A DNA stretch of 33,496 nt from JBCBSZ01 sp039185015 (GCA_039185015.1 JBCDAU010000053.1:1-33496); one strand, 5' to 3'; shown: positions 24,164 through 31,876, counted from the stretch's first letter. Program-made: numbers and translations. The notes: generated by a model from the letters alone, not told the origin.

Positions 24164-24378
24164 GGGATCGACGGCTCCTGCTCTCGAGGTGGCCCGCATC
24201 CCGCCCGCGCGCACGGTAGGCGTCCCGCCTGTCGTCGGATGTGAGACGCCTCGCAAGCGGTGGTCGACTGCGTACGACCGGTCGGGATCTGACCGAACGC
24301 TGGCGGTTCCCTTGCACACCGGACAGAGGCCACCGGGGACCACGCCGCGCGTTCCGGCGAGTCCCGCTCGCGCTCAGA

Positions 24379-24384
24379 TAGCGT
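24379..24384 (+). promoter_or_regulatory. -10 element, sets the start of the second Thr-rich gene
   Basis: TAGCGT overlaps an in-frame GTG at 24383, so that codon cannot be the start. The next in-frame GTG, at 24392, lies seven bases after it, matching the other leaderless starts. Confidence 0.5.
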
Positions 24385-24391
24385 GTCCGCC

Positions 24392-25351
24392 GTGGTCGCA
24401 CCACGAACGAGGAACCGGACCGCGACGATCCTCGTGCTCGTCGCCATCCACCTTGGCGCGCTCGCGGTGGCGGTGACCGTCGCCCGACCCAGCACGCAGC
24501 GGGTCGCGCAGCCCCAGGACCTCTCGGCCGCCGACGTCGATGCGCCCCGCACGCTCCGGGCGCCGGCGACCGCGCCGCCGTCGCCGGATGCCACCGCGGC
24601 GCCCACGACGACCGCGGTCCAACCGATCGTGGTCGATCCGGACCAGGCCGAGGCCGAGGAGGCCGCGGTGTTCGGTCCACCGCGAACCGTCCTCGGCGAG
24701 CTGCCGCTGCTCGTCCCGACGCCCGCCGGCACGCCGGGCGAGCTGGAGGATGTCGCCGAGGTCGCCGACGAGGACCACGCTCCGCCCACGACCGTCGCCC
24801 ACCCTCCGACCACCGTCCCCCACGACCCGCCACCGCCCGATCAGGGTGAGGCGGTCGACGTCGCGACGACGGCACCGCCGTCCGACGTCGTGGACGTGGC
24901 GGAGAGCCCGGCCACCACCACGACGAGCGTGGCCCCGGCGACCACCACCACGGAGCCGGCCACGACGACGACCGCAGCACCCACCACGACGACGACCACC
25001 ACCACGACCCGTCCGCCGCGTTCGACCACGACCACCACCACGACGCGCCCGCCGCGCACGACGACGACCACCACCACCACGACCACCACCCAGCCGCCGG
25101 CGACCACCACGACCACCACGACGACGACCACCACCACGACGACGACCACCACGACGCAGCCACCGGGCCCGTCGGACGCTCCGTTCCTGGTGCTCCCCGG
25201 TGGGTATGGCGCCTACAGCGCTCGCCCGACCGAGGTCGAGCGGGCCAAGTGGGTGGACTGCGACTGGTACCGGGGCGTCGAGGTGTGCGCTCCCTTCTGG
25301 ATGGACACCGACGAGGACCGGGAGCGCGCCTACCAGGTGCTCTTCGGCTGA
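24392..25351 (+). CDS. Membrane-anchored Thr-rich protein, paralogue of the 9676-10509 product
   Basis: The 319-residue protein repeats the architecture of the product of 9676-10509: a basic N-terminus, one membrane helix (about 11-30), an acidic region (QAEAEEAAVFG, ELEDVAEVADEDH), a Thr-rich stalk ending in 18 consecutive Thr, and a compact C-terminal segment with VERAKWVDCDWYRGVEVCA (W287, C290, C299). The membrane segments are also similar (ALVALAHLALVGG versus LVLVAIHLGALAV), so this is true paralogy rather than shared low complexity. It is probably displayed outside the membrane with a disulfide in the terminal domain. The function is unknown. It is divergent from the secreted glycosidase-like gene and followed by another small anchored protein. 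Confidence 0.8.
   Translation: MVAPRTRNRTATILVLVAIHLGALAVAVTVARPSTQRVAQPQDLSAADVDAPRTLRAPATAPPSPDATAAPTTTAVQPIVVDPDQAEAEEAAVFGPPRTVLGELPLLVPTPAGTPGELEDVAEVADEDHAPPTTVAHPPTTVPHDPPPPDQGEAVDVATTAPPSDVVDVAESPATTTTSVAPATTTTEPATTTTAAPTTTTTTTTTRPPRSTTTTTTTRPPRTTTTTTTTTTTQPPATTTTTTTTTTTTTTTTTTQPPGPSDAPFLVLPGGYGAYSARPTEVERAKWVDCDWYRGVEVCAPFWMDTDEDRERAYQVLFG
24898..25155 (+). repeat. ACC/ACG tract encoding the poly-Thr stalk
   Basis: Nearly uninterrupted ACC/ACG triplets, broken by CGTCCGCCGCG-like Arg-Pro-Pro-Arg inserts, encode the stalk and end in 18 Thr codons in a row. Codon choice alternates irregularly, which would limit but not prevent slippage. Confidence 0.8.
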
Positions 25352-25427
25352 CACCGGTCGCCGACGACGGGTGAGCGAGGCCGTCGAAGGGTGGCCACCT
25401 GACCCGCCACCGTTCCGATCCGAGCAG

Positions 25428-25433
25428 TAGCGT
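25428..25433 (+). promoter_or_regulatory. -10 element, leaderless start of small anchored protein
   Basis: TAGCGT is followed by eight bases and the ATG at 25442, without a ribosome-binding site. Confidence 0.5.
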
Positions 25434-25441
25434 GGCCGAGC

Positions 25442-25939
25442 ATGCGGAACTCGCCCCCTGCCCGTGAGCGCTCCGGCGCGACGGGTCGGGCGGTGGCGTT
25501 CGTCGCCGCCGTGCTCGCTGCCGGCGTCGCGCTGCTGCTGATCGGCGCGGTGACCGACACGGCCCCGGGGGACGCGTCCGGTCGACTCGAGCCGCTCGAC
25601 TGCGATGAGGTCCGCGACGAGGGCGTGAACGACGGAACGGACTCGTGGGGCGCACCGATCCGGTTCCACCGTCATGCGTGCGTGGTCGACGGCACGCCGG
25701 TCGCCTTCCACTTCGACTTCATCATCGAGGCCGGAACGCATCCGGTCGGCGAGGTCGACGACCCCGACGGGGGAGCGCTCGCCGTCAGCGGTGAGGGCTG
25801 GCGGATGCACCTCGTCGGCGAGGCGGTCGACACGACCGAGGTCGCTGCGGCGATCGCCGCGCACACCGACGGCGACGTCGGCAGACTCCTCTCGCCGTTC
25901 ATCTGCAGGATCCGCCACCCGGACGGCGCCTCGGCCTGA
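25442..25939 (+). CDS. Small membrane-anchored or secreted protein, unknown
   Basis: The 165-residue protein has a basic N-terminus and one hydrophobic helix (about 18-38), either an uncleaved anchor or a signal peptide, then an acidic domain of ~120 residues with three Cys (LDCDEV, HACVVDG, FICRIR) and His/Phe-rich strands (FHRHACVVDGTPVAFHFDFII). I recognise no family. It follows the second Thr-rich gene by 90 bases with its own -10 element and ends 21 bases from the convergent GNAT gene. Its LDCDEV resembles the DCD of the neighbouring anchored protein only superficially. Confidence 0.65.
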   Translation: MRNSPPARERSGATGRAVAFVAAVLAAGVALLLIGAVTDTAPGDASGRLEPLDCDEVRDEGVNDGTDSWGAPIRFHRHACVVDGTPVAFHFDFIIEAGTHPVGEVDDPDGGALAVSGEGWRMHLVGEAVDTTEVAAAIAAHTDGDVGRLLSPFICRIRHPDGASA

Positions 25940-25960
25940 TCGCCTCGCGGTGGTGTCCGC

Positions 25961-26863
25961 TCAGAGGACGCCTTCGACGTCGGCGAAGGTGAGGTCCCAA
26001 CCGTCGAGACGTCCGGGCTCGGTCGGCGCGTCGACGGCCACCGACCATGACGTCAGGGCCGAGCGCCCGACCGAGCGGCTCGATCGTCCGCCGCTGTGGC
26101 CCGCTCGCAAGGTGACCACGGCGCGCTCCTTGGCCGCGGCGGCGCGGATGACCCGGCCGACGGCGGCATCGGCGCCGGCCGTGTGCTCGACGACCAACGT
26201 CCGAAGCCCACGACGAGCCACCACCCGGTAGACGAGGCCGGCTGCGTCATCGCTGAGGCCGAGGCGCACGGACTCGTAGCGATACCCGGACTCGGGACGG
26301 AACCTCCACCGGAGCGCGTCGGCCGTCCAACTCGTCCCGATGCCGCTCCGGCGGGAGCGCTCGTCGGGCACGGGGTCCCAGTCGGCGAGACGGGCGGGCC
26401 GGGGGACGACCGGGGCGGCCACGTGGGGGAGGTCGCCGACGGCGCTCCACCCCAACTTCACGTAGGCGGCGCGGGACGCCGGCACCGAGGTCGAGAGGAC
26501 GATGACCGGCTCGCCGCTCGCACGGCGCCGCTCCATCTCCGTCCGGACGAGCGCGGCGAAGATCCCCTGACGCCGCGCTCGAGGAACGACACCGCCATCG
26601 AGGGGACGGAGGCCGACGACCTCGCCATCGGTGGTGCACCACCGCCACGGGGTGAAGAGGCGGACGCCGACGACCCCGCGTTCGTCGCGTGCGACCCAGC
26701 CGTCCGACGGACCGAAGGGACACTCGCGGTGCTTCCAGCGGAACCACTCGGCGGTGAGGTCGTCCCGGTCGAAGGCCGCAGCCAGCGCTTCGACGATCTC
26801 GGCGTCGGCGCAGTCGGCGGCCGGAACGATGTCGTAGGCGGCGAGGGGCGCCGATCCGCTCAC
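25961..26863 (-). CDS. GNAT-type acetyltransferase, long form
   Basis: The 300-residue protein has an N-terminal GNAT domain with the acetyl-CoA loop RARRQGIF (95-102) preceded by the strand VVGLRPLDGGVVP. A second half (about 180-300) could be a degenerate GNAT-like or substrate-binding domain. Proteins of this layout (WFRWKHRECPFG near the N-terminus) often lie in surface polysaccharide or cell-envelope loci, where they acylate sugars or amino groups. The GTG start overlaps the stop of the polysaccharide deacetylase gene (GTGA). A coupled deacetylase-acetyltransferase pair suggests remodelling of the acyl groups on a glycan, though the substrate is not shown by the sequence. Confidence 0.8.
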   Translation of the reverse strand: MSGSAPLAAYDIVPAADCADAEIVEALAAAFDRDDLTAEWFRWKHRECPFGPSDGWVARDERGVVGVRLFTPWRWCTTDGEVVGLRPLDGGVVPRARRQGIFAALVRTEMERRRASGEPVIVLSTSVPASRAAYVKLGWSAVGDLPHVAAPVVPRPARLADWDPVPDERSRRSGIGTSWTADALRWRFRPESGYRYESVRLGLSDDAAGLVYRVVARRGLRTLVVEHTAGADAAVGRVIRAAAAKERAVVTLRAGHSGGRSSRSVGRSALTSWSVAVDAPTEPGRLDGWDLTFADVEGVL

Positions 26864-27762
26864 CTGGCGATGCCTCGGGCCCGCCGCGTCGCGTGGAACA
26901 GGAACGAGTGGGCGCCGCTCAGGATGGCTCGGGCTCGGCCCACGGATGCATCAGCGGACAAGCGCAGTCGCGACAGGCGCATCGGGTGCACGTCGAGGCG
27001 CGTGAGTCGATGGTCGAACACCAGACCGACGGGGTACTTGAGGTCGAGGAGGGTTCGCTCCGTCGCGTCGGCCCGGTTGCCGTTGGGATAGGCGAACGTC
27101 GGCCGGTCGAGACCCAGCTCGTCGACGAGCCAGGCGTGGCACCGGCGGATCTGCTCCTCCTGCTCGGCCGGGGTGCAGGTGTCGAGGCACGGGTGGTCCC
27201 ACGAGTGGTTGCCGACCCCATGACCTGCGTCGATCCACCGCCGCAACGAGGCGGTCGTCAGTTGCACGCCGGTCAGCGCTGAGCCGGAGCGTCGGATGAT
27301 CTCGTCCTCGAGCTCGGCCACCAGCGCACGGCGGGCGTGGTCCGGCATCGCCTTGATCTCGACGAGTGGGGCGGGCACCACGGCGCCGAGCCGTTCGGCC
27401 TCACCGACGATGTCCCACCACATCGGCCGATCGGTGTCGACGAGGCCGGGGCACACGAAGATCGTGGCCGGGACGCCGAGCTCGTCGAGGACGGGCTGGG
27501 CCCGCTCCATCACGGTCGGGGAGCCGTCGTCGAAGGTGACCCACACCGCCTTCGGGGGGAGTTCGGCACCGTGCTCGACGGCCTCGATCACCTCGCGTTC
27601 GCCGACGGGCCGGAACTGCTCGGCGATCATGGAGATCTGGGCGCGGAAGCGCTCTGGGTCGGTGACCTCGTGGTAGGCGATCGTCCGCAGCCGCCGCCGG
27701 CTGACGGCGGTCGCCGGCCCGGCCACAGCCGTGCGGCCAAGGAGCTCGACGGCACGACCCAC
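26860..27762 (-). CDS. Polysaccharide deacetylase (NodB homology domain)
   Basis: The 300-residue protein has carbohydrate esterase 4 motifs: TFDDG (76-80), with D79 as likely metal ligand and D78 as base, and NHSWDHP (185-191), with H186 and H190 as metal ligands. Such enzymes remove N- or O-acetyl groups from chitin-like, peptidoglycan or exopolysaccharide chains using Zn or Co. There is no obvious signal peptide from the chosen start, so it may act in the cytoplasm on a precursor, or be anchored differently. The GTG at 27762 is set by TAGGCT seven bases upstream; an ATG at 27813 would lie before that element. It is coupled to the downstream acetyltransferase. Confidence 0.88.
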   Translation of the reverse strand: MGRAVELLGRTAVAGPATAVSRRRLRTIAYHEVTDPERFRAQISMIAEQFRPVGEREVIEAVEHGAELPPKAVWVTFDDGSPTVMERAQPVLDELGVPATIFVCPGLVDTDRPMWWDIVGEAERLGAVVPAPLVEIKAMPDHARRALVAELEDEIIRRSGSALTGVQLTTASLRRWIDAGHGVGNHSWDHPCLDTCTPAEQEEQIRRCHAWLVDELGLDRPTFAYPNGNRADATERTLLDLKYPVGLVFDHRLTRLDVHPMRLSRLRLSADASVGRARAILSGAHSFLFHATRRARGIAR

Positions 27763-27769
27763 GGATCCC

Positions 27770-27775
27770 AGCCTA
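27770..27775 (-). promoter_or_regulatory. -10 element, leaderless start of deacetylase-GNAT operon
   Basis: TAGGCT on the minus strand is followed by seven bases and the GTG at 27762. It argues against the longer frame starting at 27813. Confidence 0.5.
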
Positions 27776-27915
27776 CGCTCCGGCTTCGCCCACGTGAGCG
27801 ACCGGAGCACCACGTTCTGCGGCCGCAGGCGGGCTCTCGGCGGAGTGATCGGTCTCCCGTGCGAACAGCGCGTGTCGTGTCGGATTCGGTGAGGGCGGCA
27901 GCCCGCAGCGGCACC

Positions 27916-27921
27916 TAGGTT
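27916..27921 (+). promoter_or_regulatory. -10 element with short leader, third IPNS-like gene
   Basis: TAGGTT lies 26 bases before the ATG at 27948. A Shine-Dalgarno GAGGGG (27935-27940) sits in the resulting ~20-base leader, so this gene uses a leadered message unlike most neighbours. Confidence 0.4.
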
Positions 27922-27947
27922 CGGGCGAGACCACGAGGGGATCCGGC

Positions 27948-28931
27948 ATGCCGACCATCGACGTACCCGTCATCGATCTTCGCGGCGTGATGGCGAATGA
28001 GCCTGGAGCGCTCGACACCGCGGCGGCGCGGCTCGACGATGCCTGTCGCCGGATCGGCTTCTTCGCCATCTCCGGGCACGGCGTCGATCCCCGGCTGGTC
28101 GACGACGTGGTCGCCGCCGCTCGCGGCTTCTTCCAGCTCGAACGGGTCGAGAAGGACCTCGTCGCCCCACCGTCGGCCTTCGACTTCCGGGGCTACCTCG
28201 GGATGGACACGACGGCGCTCGCTGCGACCATGGGGGAGGAGACGCCTCCGGATCTGTGCGAGTCGTTCAACGTCAGCGGCTTCGACGACGAGGCGATCCG
28301 GGCCCGTGCGACGGTTGAAGGATACGAGGCCATCTTCCGGGAGAACCTGTGGCCGGCCCGGCCTCCGGAGCTCCGGGGCGCGTTCGAGGCGTACCAGGAG
28401 GCGCTGGAGTCCTTGTGCCGGTCGTTGCTTCCGGTCCTGGCCGCAGCGCTCGACCTGCCGGGGGACTGGTTCGACGACAAGCTCGACGACCACACCAGCC
28501 TGTTGCTCGCCAACTGGTACCCGCCGGTGACCGGCGAGGTGCCGGCCGGGCAGCTCCGCAGGGGAGCGCACACCGATTACGGCGCGTTCACCGTCATCGC
28601 CGTCGAGCAGTTGCCGGGACTGCAGATCTCGATCGACGGCACGTGGTGCGACGTACCCCTGCTCCCCGGCTCGTTCGTCGTCAACCTCGGAGACCTGATG
28701 GCGCGGTGGACCAACGATCGCTGGGTGTCGACGCTCCACCGGGTGGTCGTGCCGGAGGGCGAGGCGGCCGGCGTCGACCGGGTCTCGGTGCCGTACTTCT
28801 TCCAGCCGTCGTTCGGCGCGGTGATCGAGACGATCCCGACGACGATCGACGCCGACCACCCGCTGCACCACGAGCCCGTGGTCGCGGGTGAGTGGATCAC
28901 GGCCAAGTCGATGGCGATGCTCGAGGACTGA
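27948..28931 (+). CDS. Isopenicillin N synthase-like 2OG-Fe(II) oxygenase
   Basis: The 327-residue protein has the DIOX_N-type N-terminal domain (VPVIDLRG, CRRIGFFAISGHGV) and a full catalytic core: H208 and D210 (AHTDYG), H264 (STLHRVVVP) and the 2OG-binding R278-V-S280. It resembles the product of 15950-16894 throughout, including WTNDRWVSTLHR versus WTNDRYRSTVHR, so the three such genes in this window are paralogues that have diverged. It would hydroxylate a small molecule in the cytosol. GAGGGG is seven bases before the ATG. It is followed 36 bases later by a PPOX-fold gene. The substrate is unknown; a pyrimidine- or purine-related one is possible given the surrounding genes. Confidence 0.9.
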   Translation: MPTIDVPVIDLRGVMANEPGALDTAAARLDDACRRIGFFAISGHGVDPRLVDDVVAAARGFFQLERVEKDLVAPPSAFDFRGYLGMDTTALAATMGEETPPDLCESFNVSGFDDEAIRARATVEGYEAIFRENLWPARPPELRGAFEAYQEALESLCRSLLPVLAAALDLPGDWFDDKLDDHTSLLLANWYPPVTGEVPAGQLRRGAHTDYGAFTVIAVEQLPGLQISIDGTWCDVPLLPGSFVVNLGDLMARWTNDRWVSTLHRVVVPEGEAAGVDRVSVPYFFQPSFGAVIETIPTTIDADHPLHHEPVVAGEWITAKSMAMLED

Positions 28932-28967
28932 GCGCTCCTCGTTCTGACGTCCGCGAGACTCCATCGC

Positions 28968-29372
28968 ATGGACACGAGCGAGCTCGACGAGGCGAAGTAC
29001 CTGTCGTTGACGACGTTCACCCGCGACGGCGCACCGAAACCCGCGCCGCTGTGGTTCGTCGGCTCTGGTGGGCGCTATCAGATGACGACCGATGCCGACG
29101 CGTGGAAGGTCAAGCGCATCCGGAACACCCCCGACGTCTGGCTCGAGGTGTGCGACATCCGGGGTGAGGTCGCTCAGGCGGCGACGAGGTTCGAGGCCAG
29201 AGCGGAGCTGACCGACGATGCCGGTTCGGCGCGGATCGACGACGCCGTGATGGCGCGCTACGGCCTCGCCGGGAAGGCGATCATGGCGATCCAGTGGGTC
29301 GGTCGGAAGGTCAGGCGCCAGCCTCCGAGGACACCGCAGGGGATCGAGTTGACGGTCACGGGCGCCGTCTGA
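28968..29372 (+). CDS. PPOX-class (FMN/F420-dependent) oxidoreductase-like protein
   Basis: The 134-residue protein has the split-barrel layout of the pyridoxamine-phosphate-oxidase-like superfamily: YLSLTTFTRDGAPKPAPLWFV, then KVKRIRNTPDVWLEVCDIRG and a C-terminal barrel strand. This opening (LTTFxxDGxPxxxPLWF) is typical of the actinobacterial F420-dependent PPOX group, which reduces quinones, biliverdin or other electrophiles, though FMN or haem binders exist too. It may share a transcript with the preceding oxygenase (36-base gap) or use the poor GAGACT seven bases upstream. Its stop is in the same frame as the VapC remnant downstream. Confidence 0.8.
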   Translation: MDTSELDEAKYLSLTTFTRDGAPKPAPLWFVGSGGRYQMTTDADAWKVKRIRNTPDVWLEVCDIRGEVAQAATRFEARAELTDDAGSARIDDAVMARYGLAGKAIMAIQWVGRKVRRQPPRTPQGIELTVTGAV

Positions 29373-29435
29373 GCCGGTCCGCGCCGGGCTCTGAGCGGAG
29401 CGGGGGACCGCACAAGCCCACCGCAGCGACATCCG

Positions 29436-29570
29436 CTGCTCCTGGACCAGGTCGACGCGCTCATCGCCGCTGCGGCGATTCGACTCGACCTGCCCGTTCT
29501 GCACAGAGATCGCGACGACGCCATCGCCCGCCACACGAGCCTGATCGTCGCCTCGACCGGGGAGGAGTGA
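29436..29570 (+). pseudogene. C-terminal remnant of a VapC-type PIN-domain toxin
   Basis: The frame ending at TGA 29568-29570 reads VDALIAAAAIRL, then LPVLHRDRDDAIARHTSL, which is the last third of a PIN-domain ribonuclease: the conserved Asp before the L-I-A-A-A helix and the H/R-D-x-D strand near the C-terminus. The usual Phe between the second D and D/AIA is missing. Upstream in the same frame there is no start and no PIN N-terminus; the frame runs straight back to the stop of the PPOX gene. The toxin is therefore truncated and dead. A VapB antitoxin N-terminal remnant lies on the same strand at 32475-32561. Confidence 0.7.
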
Positions 29571-29586
29571 GGCATCTCCCTTCTCC

Positions 29587-29616
29587 TATCGGAGATAATC
29601 ACCGTTATCTCCGATA
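29587..29616. promoter_or_regulatory. Perfect 12+12 inverted repeat, operator or recombination site candidate
   Basis: TATCGGAGATAA, a six-base spacer and TTATCTCCGATA form a perfect inverted repeat. It is AT-rich compared with its surroundings and lies 16 bases after the VapC remnant. Perfect symmetry over 24 bases in decayed sequence suggests a dimeric repressor operator (perhaps of a lost toxin-antitoxin or regulator gene) or a transposon/integrase end. The part-copy TATCTCCG at 29832-29839 may be a half-site. Confidence 0.6.
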
Positions 29617-29793
29617 CGGAGGATCCAGCTTGTCTTCTCGACTGGGGACCAGCTCCGTAGCTCTGAGGCGCACCCACTCGAAGCGTCTCCCGATGCGGCG
29701 GCTCGGTCTGGCTTCAGAGTCTTCGAGTCGTGCCGGGATCAACCTAAGGCCAGCCCCATCCTGCGGTTCCGCCGGTGTCCGTCCAATGCCGAG

Positions 29794-29817
29794 CCGGTTC
29801 CCGAGCTGGTTCCCGAG
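29794..29817. repeat. 12-base tandem duplication
   Basis: CCGGTTCCCGAG is followed directly by CTGGTTCCCGAG, with one mismatch. Only two copies are present, within the gene-poor stretch. Confidence 0.5.
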
Positions 29818-30133
29818 GCGGCAGGCGACACTATCTCCGCTGGGGGTACTAGGTGGGCAATCTTCAAGTCGGACTCTGGTCGTCATCGATCAGATCCGTT
29901 GGGCTTGGCGACGCTGTCCTCGCGTACACACACCCGCCGACCCACCGATCGTGGCCCGCTTCGGTTGGGCAGCTTCACCCATCTCGACGAGTGCCATGGA
30001 TCTACCTCTTCACGTTGGTGACCTGCTGCAAGCGACTTCCGCGGGCCCACTCAGAGTTCGCAGCTCTAGCGGGGGATTCCATGGACCTTCGCTATGGCAG
30101 CGATCCCGTCACCGATGTCCCGGCCGGGCACAG

Positions 30134-30568
30134 CTACTTCCCCGCCAGGCCAAGGACCCCACGTACCTCCGCGGCGAGGGTCGAGGCGTCACGTTGTTCG
30201 CGCCGGACGCGGAGGACCACATCCTTCTGTTCTTGAGCTCGCCTCACATGGAGGTCGAGGCTGTACCAGCCCTCGTCGACATGGACTCCGGTGATCGTGC
30301 TTGCGTCCACTCGCAGCCGGACTGACTCGAGCGAGTATCCATGGATTCCGGAGGCGCTCACCTCGATGGATCGGCCCGCCAGTAAGGCGGCCGAGACGAG
30401 AACGACAGCCGGCCCGCAGAAAGTGGCGACGAGAGCGCCAGCTCGACCTGCGACTGTGAGGTCAAGTGAGAAAACGGCATACAGTCCGACGCTCGTGGCC
30501 GCTAGGCCGAAGGTAAGCCAACGGATTAGGTAGGGATAGGCGAGCCCGAGGCTCAACGTACGACTCAT
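30134..30568 (-). CDS. Small membrane protein with PH-like domain
   Basis: The 144-residue protein begins with two closely spaced membrane helices (about 15-35 and 42-64). A soluble C-terminal part follows with a regular strand pattern (IEVSASGIHGYSLESVRLRVDASTITGVHVDEGWYSLDLHVRR) and a closing helix. This is the layout of bacterial PH (bPH2/PH_6-like) membrane proteins, but the match is by pattern only. It would sit in the cytoplasmic membrane with the domain in the cytosol. Codon use is less GC-biased than the core genes, in keeping with its place between decayed accessory genes. No ribosome-binding site is clear before the ATG at 30568. The function is unknown. Confidence 0.6.
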   Translation of the reverse strand: MSRTLSLGLAYPYLIRWLTFGLAATSVGLYAVFSLDLTVAGRAGALVATFCGPAVVLVSAALLAGRSIEVSASGIHGYSLESVRLRVDASTITGVHVDEGWYSLDLHVRRAQEQKDVVLRVRREQRDASTLAAEVRGVLGLAGK

Positions 30569-30729
30569 CCGCAGATCACAATCCAGAGGAGTCTTCTACG
30601 CGTTCTGTTCGACCACGATCGTCGTAGGAGTTCGTCACCCCAAGCTCCTCCATGATCACAAGTGGTGCTTGTGGTCCGTTGACCAAGATGCTGGAGATTC
30701 TCTCCGATTCCAAGAGGCACACCGCCCAA

Positions 30730-31268
30730 TCAACCGGCTCCGCCCTCTGCGGCGATGCGCTTGATGTGATTGGCGAGGTACGGGTCGTCCGGCGCGTGCG
30801 GGTAGGCCGATCGAAAGGCGTCAGCAGCGTCCTCTGCGTCGACGAAGCCGCAGTCGAGCCAGATCGAGACCATGTCTTCGTAGTCCTGCGGGTTCGATCG
30901 ATACAGCTTCATGATGAAGATGACGCGTGCCGCAGGCACCAGGACCGTCAGACCGCCGGACTCGAACGCGACCGAGCAGTCGCCGTAGGAGGCGTCCGCC
31001 GGCCAGAACCCGGCCGCGTGGTCGTGAGCCAGTCCGACCGAAGGCCGTGAGCTGCCGACACGCGCCGAGCGACTTTGACGACGCGGCCGTCGAGCCGCTT
31101 GGCGGAGTCGACGTCGTGGGTTGCCGCTCGTTGCGTGTGCCACAGCAGCCAGGAGCCGCCCACCATCACTATCTCGGCGGCCGCCCCGATCTCGGTGAGC
31201 CCCTGGCCGATCTCGCCGAAGAGCGTCTCGAGGAGCTGGCGATCGCCGAGCGGGGCCGACGAGCTCAC
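30730..31268 (-). pseudogene. Frameshifted DUF6036-type nucleotidyltransferase (toxin-like), partner of XRE protein
   Basis: The GTG at 31268 overlaps the XRE gene stop (GTGA) and opens a frame with a nucleotidyltransferase fold core: VGGSWLLW, then THDVDSAKRLD, keeping the G-G and D-x-D of the active site. After GLRSDWL the frame runs off into TTTRPGSG and stops at 30948. The next frame then continues sensibly (DHAAGFWPADASYGD, VIFIMKLYRSNPQDYEDM) to a stop at 30730. Adding one base near 31025 restores DWLNDHAAGF, the family's expected motif, and an approximately 180-residue protein. So this is a single-base deletion in an otherwise complete gene, or a sequencing error. XRE-DUF6036 pairs are toxin-antitoxin-like. 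Confidence 0.75.
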
Positions 31269-31870
31269 GCGGCTCGTCGGCCAGATGGCCCGGTGTCCCG
31301 GAAGATCGCATCGGCGCCGAGGGTGATGTTTCGGCGTCGAAACGCCTCCGGGCAGTTCGCCTCGGCCCGGGCCAACATCGCTGGCGTTCCCGGTGGCGAC
31401 CACGGTTCAGCCGGCAACGGAACCGATCGCGTCCATGACGGCGCCTTGACCCCTGCGGCCTCGGCCAGCAGCTCGGCGACACCGGCGAGAATGGCATCGA
31501 ATGCCGTGTTGGTGCGCCGGGGAGCGTCAGCGACGGCTTCAGCCACCGTTTCAGGGTGTTCGTGGCACCAATCCGCGAAGGCGCGCAGGCGAGTCCAGTC
31601 GATCCTCAAGCGGTCCTCCCCCGCCTGGACAGCCGACGACAGCGAAGCCAGCGTGGGCGGCGCATCGCGACGAACCTCGACCGTCAGGCGCAACTCGAAA
31701 CCAGCTGCTGCGAGGAGGCAACACAGGGTCCCCACGCTCGGGTCCGCCTGGCCGTTCTCGATGCGAGTGACGGTGGTCGTGGGGACGTCGGCCTTCGCCG
31801 CCAGTGCCCGAGCCGAGAGCCCAGCGCGAAGCCGAGCCTCAGCGAGCAGCTTCGAAGGAGTTACGACCAT
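31265..31870 (-). CDS. XRE-family helix-turn-helix regulator (antitoxin-like)
   Basis: The 201-residue protein has an N-terminal Cro/C1-type HTH (about 5-60: LLAEARLRAGLSARALAAKADVPTT..TRIENG..DPSVGTLCCLLAAAGFEL). A ~140-residue C-terminal part of unknown fold follows that probably binds its partner. The ATG at 31870 is chosen because TATGCT lies six bases upstream; the earlier in-frame ATG would include that promoter. Its stop overlaps the start of the nucleotidyltransferase-like gene, the order antitoxin then toxin. It is likely to repress its own promoter. With the toxin frame broken it may now be a solitary antitoxin or regulator. Confidence 0.85.
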   Translation of the reverse strand: MVVTPSKLLAEARLRAGLSARALAAKADVPTTTVTRIENGQADPSVGTLCCLLAAAGFELRLTVEVRRDAPPTLASLSSAVQAGEDRLRIDWTRLRAFADWCHEHPETVAEAVADAPRRTNTAFDAILAGVAELLAEAAGVKAPSWTRSVPLPAEPWSPPGTPAMLARAEANCPEAFRRRNITLGADAIFRDTGPSGRRAA

Positions 31871-31876
31871 AGGCGT

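Larger units (their letters stand above)
29571..30133. other. Gene-poor stretch
   Basis: No convincing gene was found. The open frames here are short or Ser/Arg-rich with poor third-position GC bias. A plus-strand frame with a TTG (about 29630) after GGAGG downstream of the palindrome looks regulated but encodes a composition unlike a folded protein. The stretch holds the palindrome at 29587-29616, a further TATCTCCG half-site at 29832-29839 and a 12-base tandem repeat at 29794-29817. It is probably decayed accessory DNA. Confidence 0.5.

Noticed and set aside
27915..29534. 539-codon minus-strand frame
   Set aside because: It is antisense to the IPNS-like oxygenase and PPOX genes, which carry full family motifs on the plus strand.
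29294..30325. 343-codon plus-strand frame across the gene-poor stretch
   Set aside because: It begins inside the PPOX gene in the wrong frame, is Ser/Arg/Pro-rich without domains, has poor third-position bias and overlaps the PH-like gene.
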